From NCBI GenBank assembly GCA_963798655.1, contig CAWCUH010000014.1:174201-238200 (forward strand): a stretch of DNA of 64,000 nt, given 5' to 3'. The DNA is from CAVSMC01 sp963798655. GTDB taxonomy: Bacteria > Pseudomonadota > Gammaproteobacteria > Burkholderiales > Casimicrobiaceae. A program made the position numbers and the translations under genes. Below the pieces are notes generated by a model that was given only the letters and a program-made list of their open reading frames with translations, was not told the DNA's origin and searched no databases. Within the stretch, counting starts at the first letter, position 1, and the number at the start of each line of letters is the position of its first letter. This document shows, piece after piece, positions 1 through 7,747 of the stretch.

Positions 1-820
1 TCGACGCGAACATCCGCGGATGGCATGCGAACGCCGCCGCGTCGTAGCACGATGCTTGAGCGACCGCCGTGCGGACGTTGGCGGACAGCGGCAACGCGAG
101 CAGCGCGTCGAAGCCGCCGCGCACCACGTGCAGCTCCGAACCCCCGTACACGTCGCTGCCGGCGTTGTTCGGCGTCGTGCGCTGCGTGCCCCAGTAGCTC
201 GCGACGATGCCGGCGACGCGGACCTGCCCCACGCTGTACGTCGCCGCGTCGTGCAGATGCTGCTCGACGACGACGCCGAGCGTCGCGAGCTCCTCCGCAT
301 CGATGCCGTCGACCGCGCTCGCGAGCTCGGAGGCCTCGCGCACGATCCACTGGCCCCGACCCCCGGTGCCCCGCGCGCGCTTCACGCGCACCGTCCCTCG
401 CGCGAGCAGCGGCGCCGCGGCGCGGCGCGCATCGTCGCGCGCAAACGCCGAGTAGCCGTCGAGCACCGAGCCCGCGACGCGCTCGGCGAATTCCGCCGAC
501 CAGCCCTGCGGCACGACGCAGCGCGCATCGTACGTCGGATGCGTGATCGTCTTCGTCGCGACGAATGCGTGCGGCACGACGGCGCCGAAGAGGTCGTCGT
601 CGGCGCGTATGCCGAGCGTCGACGCGTCGTCCATGCCGACGATGGCGTCGGCAGGCACGAAATAGACGTGTGTGCGCGTCTGCGCGCCGCGAGCGAATTC
701 GCCACCGAACCGGTAGCCCTTGAGTCTCGCGACACGGCGCGCGATCGCGGCCCGCGTGACGCTGTCGTGATTGCGCGGATTGTCGGCCTCCGGCCCCAGC
801 GTGTGCACGATGCCCTGCAT
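1..820 (-). CDS. DUF3182 family protein, C-terminus beyond window edge
   Basis: The minus-strand frame stays open from an ATG at 820 to the window edge and gives about 273 residues, so the C-terminus is missing. It starts MQGIVHTLGPEADNP and contains DDLFGAVVPHAFVATKTITHP, a GGRGQWIV stretch and TYSVGQVRVAG, which I recognise as the DUF3182 pattern of proteobacterial proteins. The glycine-rich GTGGRGQW segment and overall layout resemble ATP-grasp-type enzymes, but no reaction is known to me. The start was chosen because GGAAGG lies 6 nt upstream of this ATG; another in-frame ATG 13 codons upstream lacks such a site. It is divergent from the MFS gene at 998. Confidence 0.82.
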   Translation of the reverse strand, partial: MQGIVHTLGPEADNPRNHDSVTRAAIARRVARLKGYRFGGEFARGAQTRTHVYFVPADAIVGMDDASTLGIRADDDLFGAVVPHAFVATKTITHPTYDARCVVPQGWSAEFAERVAGSVLDGYSAFARDDARRAAAPLLARGTVRVKRARGTGGRGQWIVREASELASAVDGIDAEELATLGVVVEQHLHDAATYSVGQVRVAGIVASYWGTQRTTPNNAGSDVYGGSELHVVRGGFDALLALPLSANVRTAVAQASCYDAAAFACHPRMFAS

Positions 821-914
821 CAGCCGCCTTCCCGATCGTCCATCGTGCAGTGTCTGCATCTGATACGAGCCGTTCGGACCGCGAGGGGTTGACCGCAAAG
901 CGCCGGCTCGGTTC

Positions 915-961
915 AAGTTACCGCTCAGGCGCGCGCCTCGTTTCGCGCTTGCAAAAGTTAC
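915..961. promoter_or_regulatory. Direct repeat AAGTTAC x2 in divergent promoter region
   Basis: AAGTTAC occurs at 915-921 and again at 955-961, exactly 40 bp apart, about four helical turns. The repeats lie in the 177-bp gap between the divergent DUF3182 and MFS genes. This spacing would suit two regulator sites on one face of the helix, but seven-base repeats can arise by chance and no regulator is identified. Confidence 0.2.
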
Positions 962-997
962 ATTGGGCGACGCGCGCGATCACGCTAGACTTCCGGC

Positions 998-2611
998 GTG
1001 GCCGCCTCGCTCGCCGTCCGACTGTCGCGCACGTTTGCCTCGTCACCGCTGCGCCACGCGACGTTCCGGCTGTTCTACCTGGGCTCGATCGGGTCGGCGC
1101 TCGGCTACACGATGCAAGCGACCGTCGCCGCGTGGCTGATGGCGACGCTCACGCCATCGGCGCTGATGGTCGCGCTCGTGCAAACGGCGAGCACCGGACC
1201 CGCGCTGCTGCTCGGGCTGCTCGCCGGCGCGCTTGCCGACATCGTCGATCGCCGCAAGGTGATACTCGCCACGCAGATCGTGCTGCTCGCCGCGACGGCG
1301 ATTCTCGGCGCAGCCACGCTCGCCGGATGGATCGGCCCGTGGGGTCTGCTCGCGCTCACGTTCGTCGTCGGCGCCGGGTTCACGATGTACATGCCGGCGC
1401 AGCAGTCGAGCATCAACGAGCTCGTCGCGCGCGACGAGCTGCCGCGCGCGGTGGCGCTCGGCGCCGTCGCGTTCAACGTCGCCCGTGCGATCGGCCCGGC
1501 GCTCGCGGGCGCCATCGCCGCGTGGCTCGGCACCGGCAGCGCGCTGATCGCGAGCGCGCTGTTCTTCACGCTGATGATCGTCGCGGTGCGCCGGCTGAAG
1601 CCGCGCGAGCGCACGCTGCCCGGCGTGCCGGAGCGGCTGCTGTCCGGCGTCGCGAGCGGCCTTCGCTATGCGCGCCACTCGCACGCGATGCGCTCGCTCA
1701 TCATCCGCAACCTGAACTTCGCCGTCTGCGCGAGCGTGTTCTGGGCGCTGCTGCCGGTGATCGCGCGCGACGAGCTGAACCTCGGTGCCGGAGGCTTCGG
1801 CCTGCTGTCCGCCGGCTTTGGCACCGGCGCGATCTTCGGTGCGCTATCGCTGCCGCGCCAGCTTGCACGAAAGCCGCTGAACGCCGTCGTCACGTCGGGT
1901 GTGTTGCTGTGGACGCTCGCGATGCTGCTGGTCGCCGTCGCGAAGTACACGGCGCTCGTGCTGATCGCGGCGTTCGCGTCGGGGGCCGCGTGGGTGACGG
2001 TGTTCGCGAGCCTGTCCGCCGGGACCCAGAGCGCGGCGCCGGCGTGGGTGCGTGCGCGCGCCGTTGCGATGAACCTCGTGTCCAACCAGGCGAGCCTCGC
2101 CGTCGGCAGCGCGATGTGGGGTGCGCTCGCCTCCGCGTTCGGGATCCGGATCACGCTGATCGCGTCCGCCGTGCTGATCGCGCTGCTGCACGGCTTGAAC
2201 CGCAGCGTGCGCGTCGAGATGGCGAGCGAGGCCGACGTGACGCCGGGCGCGGCGCTGCCCGACTTGATGATCATGGACGAGCCGTCGGCGGACGACGGAC
2301 CCGTGCTGATCCAGGTCGAGTACCGAATCGATCCGCCGAACCGGGACGGCTTCCTGCGCGCGATCCATGCGGTCGAGGCGACGCGACGGCGCAATGGAGC
2401 CACGAGCTGGCGCGTGTTCCGCGATCTCGCCGAGGACGGTCGCTACGTCGAGCGCTACATCATCGCGTCCTGGGCCGAATACGTGCGGGCGCGCTCCCGA
2501 ATGACGGTCACCGACCGCCGGTTGCAGGATCGCGTCGCCGAATTTCAGCGCGCCAATACGCCGATCCGGGTGTCGCGGCTGATCGGCGTCGACGCTGCTG
2601 GGACGGCATAG
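998..2611 (+). CDS. MFS transporter (MFS_3/enterobactin-exporter-like) with C-terminal ferredoxin-like domain
   Basis: The 537-aa inner-membrane protein begins RTFASSPLRHATFRLFYLGS, the typical first-helix signature of the MFS_3 group, and has about 12 hydrophobic segments up to residue ~400. The DIVDRRKVI loop after helix 2 fits the MFS motif A region. A soluble C-terminal part from residue ~425 (VLIQVEYRIDPPNRDGFLRA ... SWAEYVRARSRMT) is the antibiotic-monooxygenase-like tail common in this group. The predicted role is proton-driven export of a small molecule; the substrate cannot be told. The GTG start at 998 fits family length, though no clear ribosome site precedes it. The stop overlaps the 3' end of a small minus-strand gene by 67 nt. 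Confidence 0.88.
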   Translation: MAASLAVRLSRTFASSPLRHATFRLFYLGSIGSALGYTMQATVAAWLMATLTPSALMVALVQTASTGPALLLGLLAGALADIVDRRKVILATQIVLLAATAILGAATLAGWIGPWGLLALTFVVGAGFTMYMPAQQSSINELVARDELPRAVALGAVAFNVARAIGPALAGAIAAWLGTGSALIASALFFTLMIVAVRRLKPRERTLPGVPERLLSGVASGLRYARHSHAMRSLIIRNLNFAVCASVFWALLPVIARDELNLGAGGFGLLSAGFGTGAIFGALSLPRQLARKPLNAVVTSGVLLWTLAMLLVAVAKYTALVLIAAFASGAAWVTVFASLSAGTQSAAPAWVRARAVAMNLVSNQASLAVGSAMWGALASAFGIRITLIASAVLIALLHGLNRSVRVEMASEADVTPGAALPDLMIMDEPSADDGPVLIQVEYRIDPPNRDGFLRAIHAVEATRRRNGATSWRVFRDLAEDGRYVERYIIASWAEYVRARSRMTVTDRRLQDRVAEFQRANTPIRVSRLIGVDAAGTA

Positions 2612-2739
2612 CGAAGGAACCGCGCGATGCACGCGCCGAGCGCGCGGAACAGCCGCGCCGTCTCCACCGAACGTATCCGTCGCCCCTCGGCTGCGAACGC
2701 GAGCCAGTCCGGACAACGCTCGTAATCGATGCGCGGCAT
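2545..2739 (-). CDS. Small conserved-looking hypothetical protein (64 aa)
   Basis: An ATG at 2739 preceded by GGAGGG (7 nt spacing) opens a 64-aa frame beginning MPRIDYERCPDWLAFAAEG. The middle, RRIRSVETARLFRALGACI, is an amphipathic helix of the type seen in short proteobacterial proteins of the RSP_7527 group, as I remember them. No signal peptide or metal motif is present. It lies between the convergent MFS gene, whose tail it overlaps by 67 nt, and the divergent LysR gene. The ribosome site and helix pattern favour a real gene; the overlap weakens the case. Confidence 0.5.
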   Translation of the reverse strand: MPRIDYERCPDWLAFAAEGRRIRSVETARLFRALGACIARFLRYAVPAASTPISRDTRIGVLAR

Positions 2740-2855
2740 CGGGTCCCTCCTCAAGTGGCCAGACAGCATCACGATAGTTGCGGAACGCATTGGCCACAAT
2801 CGGGTCGCGCGGCACTTCATTTGTGCCATAATGGAACGAATAAGCGGAGCCGACC

Positions 2856-3815
2856 GTGGAGTCCAGCCTTGCGATGCTCGCGTTCGTTCGTGCCGTCGAG
2901 CACAACGGCTTCAGCGGCGCCGCGCGCGACCTCGGCGTAACGCCGTCGTCGGTGTCGAAGCTGGTGGCGCGTCTCGAGCGGCGCCTCGACGTGCGCCTGC
3001 TGCAACGATCGACGCGCCGGCTCGCGCTCACGTCCGAAGGCGAGGTCTACTTCGAGCGCGTGCGGCGGATCGTCCGCGACATCGCGGATGCCGAGTCGGA
3101 AGTCATGCGCTTCGGCGTGCGCCCGCGCGGCCGTGTTCGCGCCAACGTCGGCACGGCGTTCGCGACGTATGCACTGCTTCCGGCGCTGCCTGAATTCCTC
3201 GCGCGATACCCCGAGATCGGCGTCGACCTGCACGTGACCGATCGCATCGTCGATCTCGCGGAAGGCGGCGCCGACCTCGCGATACGCGTAGGACCGCTGC
3301 CGGATTCGAACCTCGCCGCACGGCGAATTGGCAACCTCGAACGGGTCATTTCGGCGGCGCCGGCGTATCTCGCAACGCACGGCACTCCGCGCACGCCCGA
3401 CGATCTGCTGCGACACAACTGCCTCACACTGCCGAGCGTTCCGGGACAGGTCGAATGGCCATTCGGCGGCCCCGATGGCACGCGCTCGGTCGCCGTGAAG
3501 GGCAGCGTCACCGTGAACAATGCCGAAACGCTGTTCGAGCTGGCGCTGCTCGGCGTCGGCCTGATCCGCTTGTCGGACATCATCGTCGGCGCGGCGATCC
3601 GAAGCGGCCGACTGGTTCCGGTGCTGACCGACGTCCATCAGCCCGAGCCGCTGCCGCTGCACGCGGTGTACCTGCCGGTGCGGCACCGGCCGCCGAAGGT
3701 CGGCGCGCTGATCGATTTTCTGGTCGAGAAATTCGAGCACTCGCCGTGGCGGCTGCCTCATGCGCTCGCGCATGCGCCGCGGCCCCGCGCGCACAAGCCG
3801 CGGCCCGCGCGCTGA
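2856..3815 (+). CDS. LysR-family transcriptional regulator
   Basis: The 319-aa protein has an N-terminal winged helix-turn-helix (FVRAVEHNGFSGAARDLGVT then SVSKLVARLERRLDVRLL) over residues ~5-65 and a LysR substrate-binding domain over ~90-300 (ARYPEIGVDLHVTDRIVDLA, DLAIRVG). GTG at 2856 is used, with GGAG 8 nt upstream. A CATAAT hexamer at about 2827 could be its -10 box. It is divergent from the 64-aa gene and 119 bp upstream of a peroxiredoxin on the same strand, so it may control either; it lacks the OxyR redox Cys pair, so direct peroxide sensing is not indicated. The C-terminus is a Pro/Arg/His-rich tail of about 20 residues. Confidence 0.92.
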   Translation: MESSLAMLAFVRAVEHNGFSGAARDLGVTPSSVSKLVARLERRLDVRLLQRSTRRLALTSEGEVYFERVRRIVRDIADAESEVMRFGVRPRGRVRANVGTAFATYALLPALPEFLARYPEIGVDLHVTDRIVDLAEGGADLAIRVGPLPDSNLAARRIGNLERVISAAPAYLATHGTPRTPDDLLRHNCLTLPSVPGQVEWPFGGPDGTRSVAVKGSVTVNNAETLFELALLGVGLIRLSDIIVGAAIRSGRLVPVLTDVHQPEPLPLHAVYLPVRHRPPKVGALIDFLVEKFEHSPWRLPHALAHAPRPRAHKPRPAR

Positions 3816-3869
3816 TCACGCGCGCTGTCGTCCTGCCGCCGCGCTCATTCGCTGCGCGAAGCGCGGGTC

Positions 3870-3905
3870 TATACTCGTCGGCTCGGTCCGGCGGCCCGCC
3901 GGACC
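3870..3905 (+). promoter_or_regulatory. Candidate -10 box and long 5' stem-loop before the peroxiredoxin gene
   Basis: TATACT at 3870-3875 resembles a sigma70 -10 box; the -35 region is poor. It is followed by a perfect 10-bp inverted repeat, GGTCCGGCGG at 3885-3894 and its complement at 3896-3905, around a single central base. Transcription from this box would begin near 3882, so the stem would form at the very 5' end of the mRNA, about 17 nt before the ribosome site at 3922-3930. It could act as an mRNA stabiliser or an operator. Function is inferred from position only. Confidence 0.45.
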
Positions 3906-3934
3906 CCGTACAAAAAACCCCTGGAGAGGAAGAG

Positions 3935-4594
3935 ATGGCACTGCGAATTGGCGACGAAGCGCCGGATTTCTCGGCCGAGACGACGCAGGGTCCGATCCGT
4001 TTCCACGAGTGGATCGGCAACGGCTGGGCGATCCTGTTCTCCCATCCGAAGGATTTCACGCCGGTGTGCACGACCGAGCTCGGCTACATGGCCAAGCTCA
4101 AGCCCGAGTTCGACAAGCGCAACACGAAGGTCATCGGGCTGTCGGCCGATCCGGTGTCCGACCATCAGCGCTGGACGAAGGACATCGAGGAAACGCAGGA
4201 CTGCACGATCAACTACCCGATGATCGGCGACCCGGATCTGAAAGTCGCGAAGCTCTACGACATGATCCACCCGAACGCGAGCGCCGATCCGAAGCGCACG
4301 CCGGCGGACAACCAGACGATCCGCTCGGTGTTCATCGTCGGCCCGGACAAGAAGATCAAGCTGATCCTCACGTATCCGATGAGCACCGGCCGCAACTTCG
4401 ACGAGGTGCTGCGCGTGCTCGACTCGATGCAGCTCACCGCGCAGCACAAGGTCGCGACGCCGGTCAACTGGAAGCATGGCGAGGACGTGATCATCGCGCC
4501 GTCGGTGTCCGACGACGAGGCGAAAGGCAAGTACCCGGGCGGGTGGCGGACGCTGAAGTCGTACCTGCGCTACGTGCAGCATCCGAAGAGCTGA
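3935..4594 (+). CDS. 1-Cys peroxiredoxin (AhpC/TSA, Prdx6 type)
   Basis: The cytoplasmic thiol peroxidase reduces hydrogen peroxide and organic hydroperoxides. The 219-aa protein carries the peroxidatic site FTPVCTTE with Cys45, and the C-terminal extension (APSVSDDEAKGKYPGGW) typical of Prdx6-like 1-Cys enzymes; no AhpC-type resolving VCP motif is present. The length matches the family. The ATG at 3935 follows an exact GGAGAGG ribosome site. It is preceded by a 5' stem-loop and followed by a terminator-like hairpin, so it is probably a single-gene transcript, with a LysR gene just upstream. Confidence 0.95.
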   Translation: MALRIGDEAPDFSAETTQGPIRFHEWIGNGWAILFSHPKDFTPVCTTELGYMAKLKPEFDKRNTKVIGLSADPVSDHQRWTKDIEETQDCTINYPMIGDPDLKVAKLYDMIHPNASADPKRTPADNQTIRSVFIVGPDKKIKLILTYPMSTGRNFDEVLRVLDSMQLTAQHKVATPVNWKHGEDVIIAPSVSDDEAKGKYPGGWRTLKSYLRYVQHPKS

Positions 4595-4605
4595 CGCTTA
4601 AGGAA

Positions 4606-4645
4606 CGACGGCACGAAGGGCGCCCGCGTGGCGCCCTGCCCGTCG
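4606..4645 (+). terminator. Terminator-like hairpin after the peroxiredoxin gene
   Basis: AGGGCGCC at 4617-4624 pairs perfectly with GGCGCCCT at 4630-4637 across a 5-nt loop, and an outer CGACGG (4606-4611) can pair with CCGTCG (4640-4645). It starts 12 nt after the stop codon. There is no U tract, so it may be a weak terminator or a 3' mRNA stabiliser. Confidence 0.5.
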
Positions 4646-4870
4646 TGCGTCGGGCAGCGGTCGCGCGTTTGCGCAGCGGCGACGCTGGACCGGAGCGCAT
4701 GGGACGCGCCTGCCGTCACGGGTGGCGCGGTCGCCGAGCGGCGTTGGGTCGACGCTTGCGGCCGCGCCGGGGACCCGTAGGCAGGCGGTTGCGTCCCCCT
4801 AAGCGACGGACAAGCGCCGCCGCTGCGCGAACCATGCCCGCTTTTTTGCGCGGCTATCCGTGCGTCCTGT
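4646..4870. other. Intergenic stretch without recognised features
   Basis: This 225-bp stretch lies between convergent peroxiredoxin and TSUP permease genes. It holds a T6 run at 4842-4847 in a GC-rich setting, but I found no convincing stem before it and no coding frame with a ribosome site. Confidence 0.4.
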
Positions 4871-5701
4871 TCACGCGGCGCCGTCGCGCCACATCGTGCT
4901 CGCCTGCCACAGCATGTACGTGCCGAGCACGTACAGCAGGATCGCAAACGCGCGCTTGAGTTTCGGCACCGGCCACGTGTGCGCGACGCGGGCACCGAGC
5001 GGGGCCACCAGCACGCTCGCGACGACGATGGTGGCGAGCGCGGGCAAGTAGACGAAGCCGACGGTGAGCGGGGGCATTCCGCTGCTGTGCAAGCCGGCGA
5101 CGACGAACCCGATCGTGCCCGCGGCGGCCACCGGCAGCGACAGCGCCGCCGAATTGGCGACCGCGTTGTGGATCTTCACGTTGCACCACGTCATGAACGG
5201 AATCAGCAGAAACGCACCGCCGACGCCCACCATGCTCGCGAGCACGCCGATTCCTCCGCCGACGCCGAAAAGTGCCGCCTTGCCCGGCAGATGCCGTGTC
5301 GGTCGCGGCTTGCGATCGATCAGCATCTGCGTCGCCGCAAGCCATGCAAAGCACCCGCATATCGTTCCGAGCATCGCGCTCGACAGGTGGCTCACGAGCT
5401 GCGGGCCGACGAGCGAGCCGGCGAGCATCCCCGGGACGAGCGCCCACACGACCGGCCACAGCACGGCGTGTCGCGAGTGGTGCGCGCGCACGCTCGACAG
5501 CGACGTGAAGAGAATCGTCGCGAGCGACGTGGCGACCGCCATGTGAACGACGTGCTCGGCCGGAAAATGCTTGCGCACGAAGATGAACGTGAGCAACGGA
5601 ACGAGCGTCATGCCGCCTCCGACGCCGAGCAGCCCGGCGAGGAAGCCGACAACGCAGCCCGTTGCGACGAGGATGGGAACGAGAACGAGCAGCGAGTCCA
5701 C
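4871..5701 (-). CDS. TSUP-family (TauE/SafE) membrane permease
   Basis: The protein of about 276 aa is a sulfite exporter TauE/SafE-type permease of the inner membrane. It shows two repeated halves, each with the family glycine motif: FLAGLLGVGGGMTLVPLL near the N-terminus and VLASMVGVGGAFLLIPFM past the middle, with about 8 hydrophobic segments. Family members move sulfur-containing organic anions; the substrate here is unknown. Start choice is uncertain: GTG at 5701 (VDSLLVLVPILVATG) puts the first helix at the N-terminus as usual, but has no good ribosome site. It is divergent from the P-loop protein at 5799. Confidence 0.88.
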   Translation of the reverse strand: MDSLLVLVPILVATGCVVGFLAGLLGVGGGMTLVPLLTFIFVRKHFPAEHVVHMAVATSLATILFTSLSSVRAHHSRHAVLWPVVWALVPGMLAGSLVGPQLVSHLSSAMLGTICGCFAWLAATQMLIDRKPRPTRHLPGKAALFGVGGGIGVLASMVGVGGAFLLIPFMTWCNVKIHNAVANSAALSLPVAAAGTIGFVVAGLHSSGMPPLTVGFVYLPALATIVVASVLVAPLGARVAHTWPVPKLKRAFAILLYVLGTYMLWQASTMWRDGAA

Positions 5702-5759
5702 GTGGACGTTCGCGGAAGAATCGAGTGCGCCGATGATACCGGCATGCAGCGCTCGCCGA

Positions 5760-5787
5760 TTGCCGCGCGATCGCGGTCGCGTAAACT
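5760..5787 (+). promoter_or_regulatory. Candidate sigma70 promoter for the P-loop gene
   Basis: TTGCCG (5760-5765) and TAAACT (5782-5787) are separated by 16 bp and each match the sigma70 consensus at four of six positions. The implied transcription start, about 5793, is only about 5 nt before the ATG at 5799, so the mRNA would be nearly leaderless. No ribosome site precedes that ATG, which fits. Confidence 0.35.
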
Positions 5788-5798
5788 GCAGCGCAGCA

Positions 5799-7568
5799 AT
5801 GGACGCGGGCCGCACAAGCTCCGACACGCCGTACGGGCCGTGGAACCCGGGCATCGGGTCGACGCCGCCACGGGAGCTGCGGCCGCTCGCGACGATCTTT
5901 CGTTCCGACAACGTCTTCACCGACGTCGGGTACGCGGAGGAGCTGCGCGACTTGACCGGTCTCGAGCTGACTGAGCTCGCGACGTTCCGACCGCAGCGGC
6001 TCGCGCTGCATGAATTGCTCGTGCGCATCACCGCCGATGTGTCCGTGCCCGACGGGCCGCGCATCGAGGACCTCGGCATTCACTTCCGCGAGATCACGCG
6101 CACAATTCTCGAGCGCTACGTCGTGCCTGAAATGGCGGCGATCGAGGCGGTTTATGCCGACGTTCGCGCGCGCATCGCGACGATCGTCGCGGTCGACGTC
6201 GACACGCTGCTCGCGCCCCCGCCGGGCGGCCGGCGCACCGGCGCGCTGCACCGGCTGCTTTTCGGCCAGCGCGAGGCAGCAGCGCCTGCCGACGAGCCCG
6301 AGCGCACGCTTGCGCTGATCGAATCGTGGCAGCGCAGTGCCGCCGGCGACGACGACCCGATTCGCCGCGACGCGCGGCTCGCGCTCGCGCGCACGGTCGC
6401 GGCGCTGTTCGCGCGACACGGGCGGCCGTGGGGAAGTCGTGAGCTCATCGTCGCGGTGGCGACCGGCATCGCCTGCAACCATGCGGCCGGGCGGGCGATC
6501 GGCGATGCGATCGACCCGCTGGTGGCGCGCGCCGCCGCGCGCGAGGGCTATCGGCTGCTCAGCGGCCAGCGGCAGCCGGTGGTGATGAACACCAAAGGCC
6601 CGTCGGCGTCGGGCAAGAGCACGCTGCGACCGCTGCAACGCACGCTCGCCGGGTACATCGGCGTCGACTGGAGCGAGTTCGCGCTGATCAGCCCGGACAT
6701 CTGGCGCAAGCAGCTGATCGACTACGCCTCGCTCGGCGAGCATTACAAGTATGCCGGCGCCTTTACCGGCGACGAGGTGGCGATCGTCGATCGCAAGCTC
6801 GATCAGCACATGGCGCGCAAGGCCGCGCGCGGCATCGTGCCGCACCTGCTGATCGACCGCTTCCGCTTCGACAGCTTTGCGCCGGACTCCGAGGAGGCGG
6901 GCAGCAATCTGCTCACGCGCTTCGGCCACGTCGTGTACCTGTTTTTCATGATCACGCCCCCTGCGTCGCTCGTCGAGCGCGCATGGAAGCGCGGCCTCGA
7001 CGTCGGCCGCTACAAGGCGGTCGACGACGTGCTCGCGCACGCGGTCGAAGCGTATTCCGGCATGCCGCAGCTGTTCTTCACGTGGGTGCGCCGCGCCGAC
7101 AAGCGCGTGCACTTCGAGTTTCTCGACAACAGCGTGCCATTCGGCGAGCGACCGCGCACGATCGCGTTCGGCTGGAACGACCGGCTGAACGTGCTCGACG
7201 TCAAGGGTATGCTCGACATCGAACGCTACCGGCGCATCGACATCGCCGCTACTTCGCCGCAGACGCTCTACCGCGACCCGGAGAGCCTCGACGCCGCGCG
7301 CAACACGTCGTTCCTGCACGAATGCATCGCGCGGTTTGCCGAGGTCAATTTTGCCGAGCAGGCGAGCGCGCGGATCTATGCGCGGGTCACCGGCGGTGTC
7401 GCATCGTGCGTGGATGCGCACACGCTGCGCGACGCACTGCGCGACGCCGACACCTACGCCGGCATCGCGGCGGTCGCGCCCGCGCTGCTCGACGCCGCAC
7501 CCGTTACGCAGGCGCGGTTCATCGACGTCGCTGAGCGCATTCACACGGTCGGCGGCTGGGGCAGCTGA
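5799..7568 (+). CDS. Zeta-toxin-like P-loop kinase domain protein (589 aa), function unknown
   Basis: The C-terminal half carries a P-loop, NTKGPSASGKSTLRP, at residues ~264-276, followed by VDWSEFALISPDIWRK, a D-x-x-R-like segment (LLIDRFRFDSF) and GLDVGRYKAVDDVL. This order resembles zeta-toxin and chloramphenicol phosphotransferase-type kinases. The N-terminal ~260 residues (LFRSDNVFTDVGYAEELRDL onward) are helical with no family I recognise. At ~590 aa it is far longer than a zeta toxin (~280 aa), and no small antitoxin gene lies beside it, so a toxin role is not supported; a metabolite or nucleotide-sugar kinase is equally possible. The ATG at 5799 has no ribosome site but sits just after a promoter-like pair. 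It is divergent from the TSUP gene. Confidence 0.7.
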   Translation: MDAGRTSSDTPYGPWNPGIGSTPPRELRPLATIFRSDNVFTDVGYAEELRDLTGLELTELATFRPQRLALHELLVRITADVSVPDGPRIEDLGIHFREITRTILERYVVPEMAAIEAVYADVRARIATIVAVDVDTLLAPPPGGRRTGALHRLLFGQREAAAPADEPERTLALIESWQRSAAGDDDPIRRDARLALARTVAALFARHGRPWGSRELIVAVATGIACNHAAGRAIGDAIDPLVARAAAREGYRLLSGQRQPVVMNTKGPSASGKSTLRPLQRTLAGYIGVDWSEFALISPDIWRKQLIDYASLGEHYKYAGAFTGDEVAIVDRKLDQHMARKAARGIVPHLLIDRFRFDSFAPDSEEAGSNLLTRFGHVVYLFFMITPPASLVERAWKRGLDVGRYKAVDDVLAHAVEAYSGMPQLFFTWVRRADKRVHFEFLDNSVPFGERPRTIAFGWNDRLNVLDVKGMLDIERYRRIDIAATSPQTLYRDPESLDAARNTSFLHECIARFAEVNFAEQASARIYARVTGGVASCVDAHTLRDALRDADTYAGIAAVAPALLDAAPVTQARFIDVAERIHTVGGWGS

Positions 7569-7747
7569 GGCGCTTCGCCCCATGTAAGCGGACTCCTACG
7601 CGAGGACGAGGCCGCGGCTGTCCTGCGAACGATGCGCCTACCCGCGGGCGCAACGCCTGCGCGCTGCGCAAACTAGGCGGCGAAGGCTCCGAGTGACAAC
7701 AGCGCGCGCGTATCGCTTTGCGGCGTGCAGAGGACACCCGGTGGCCG

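Noticed and set aside
820..858. Upstream ATG as the start of the DUF3182 gene
   Set aside because: It is in frame but has no ribosome site, while the ATG at 820 has GGAAGG at good distance and begins the family-like sequence.
4838..4850. T6 run as an intrinsic terminator for the peroxiredoxin gene
   Set aside because: No stable stem ends just before the T run, and it is about 250 bp from the stop codon; the hairpin at 4606-4645 is a better candidate.
5799..7568. Toxin-antitoxin module based on the zeta-like domain
   Set aside because: The protein is twice the length of zeta toxins, has no small neighbour on the same strand, and is divergent from an ordinary permease gene.
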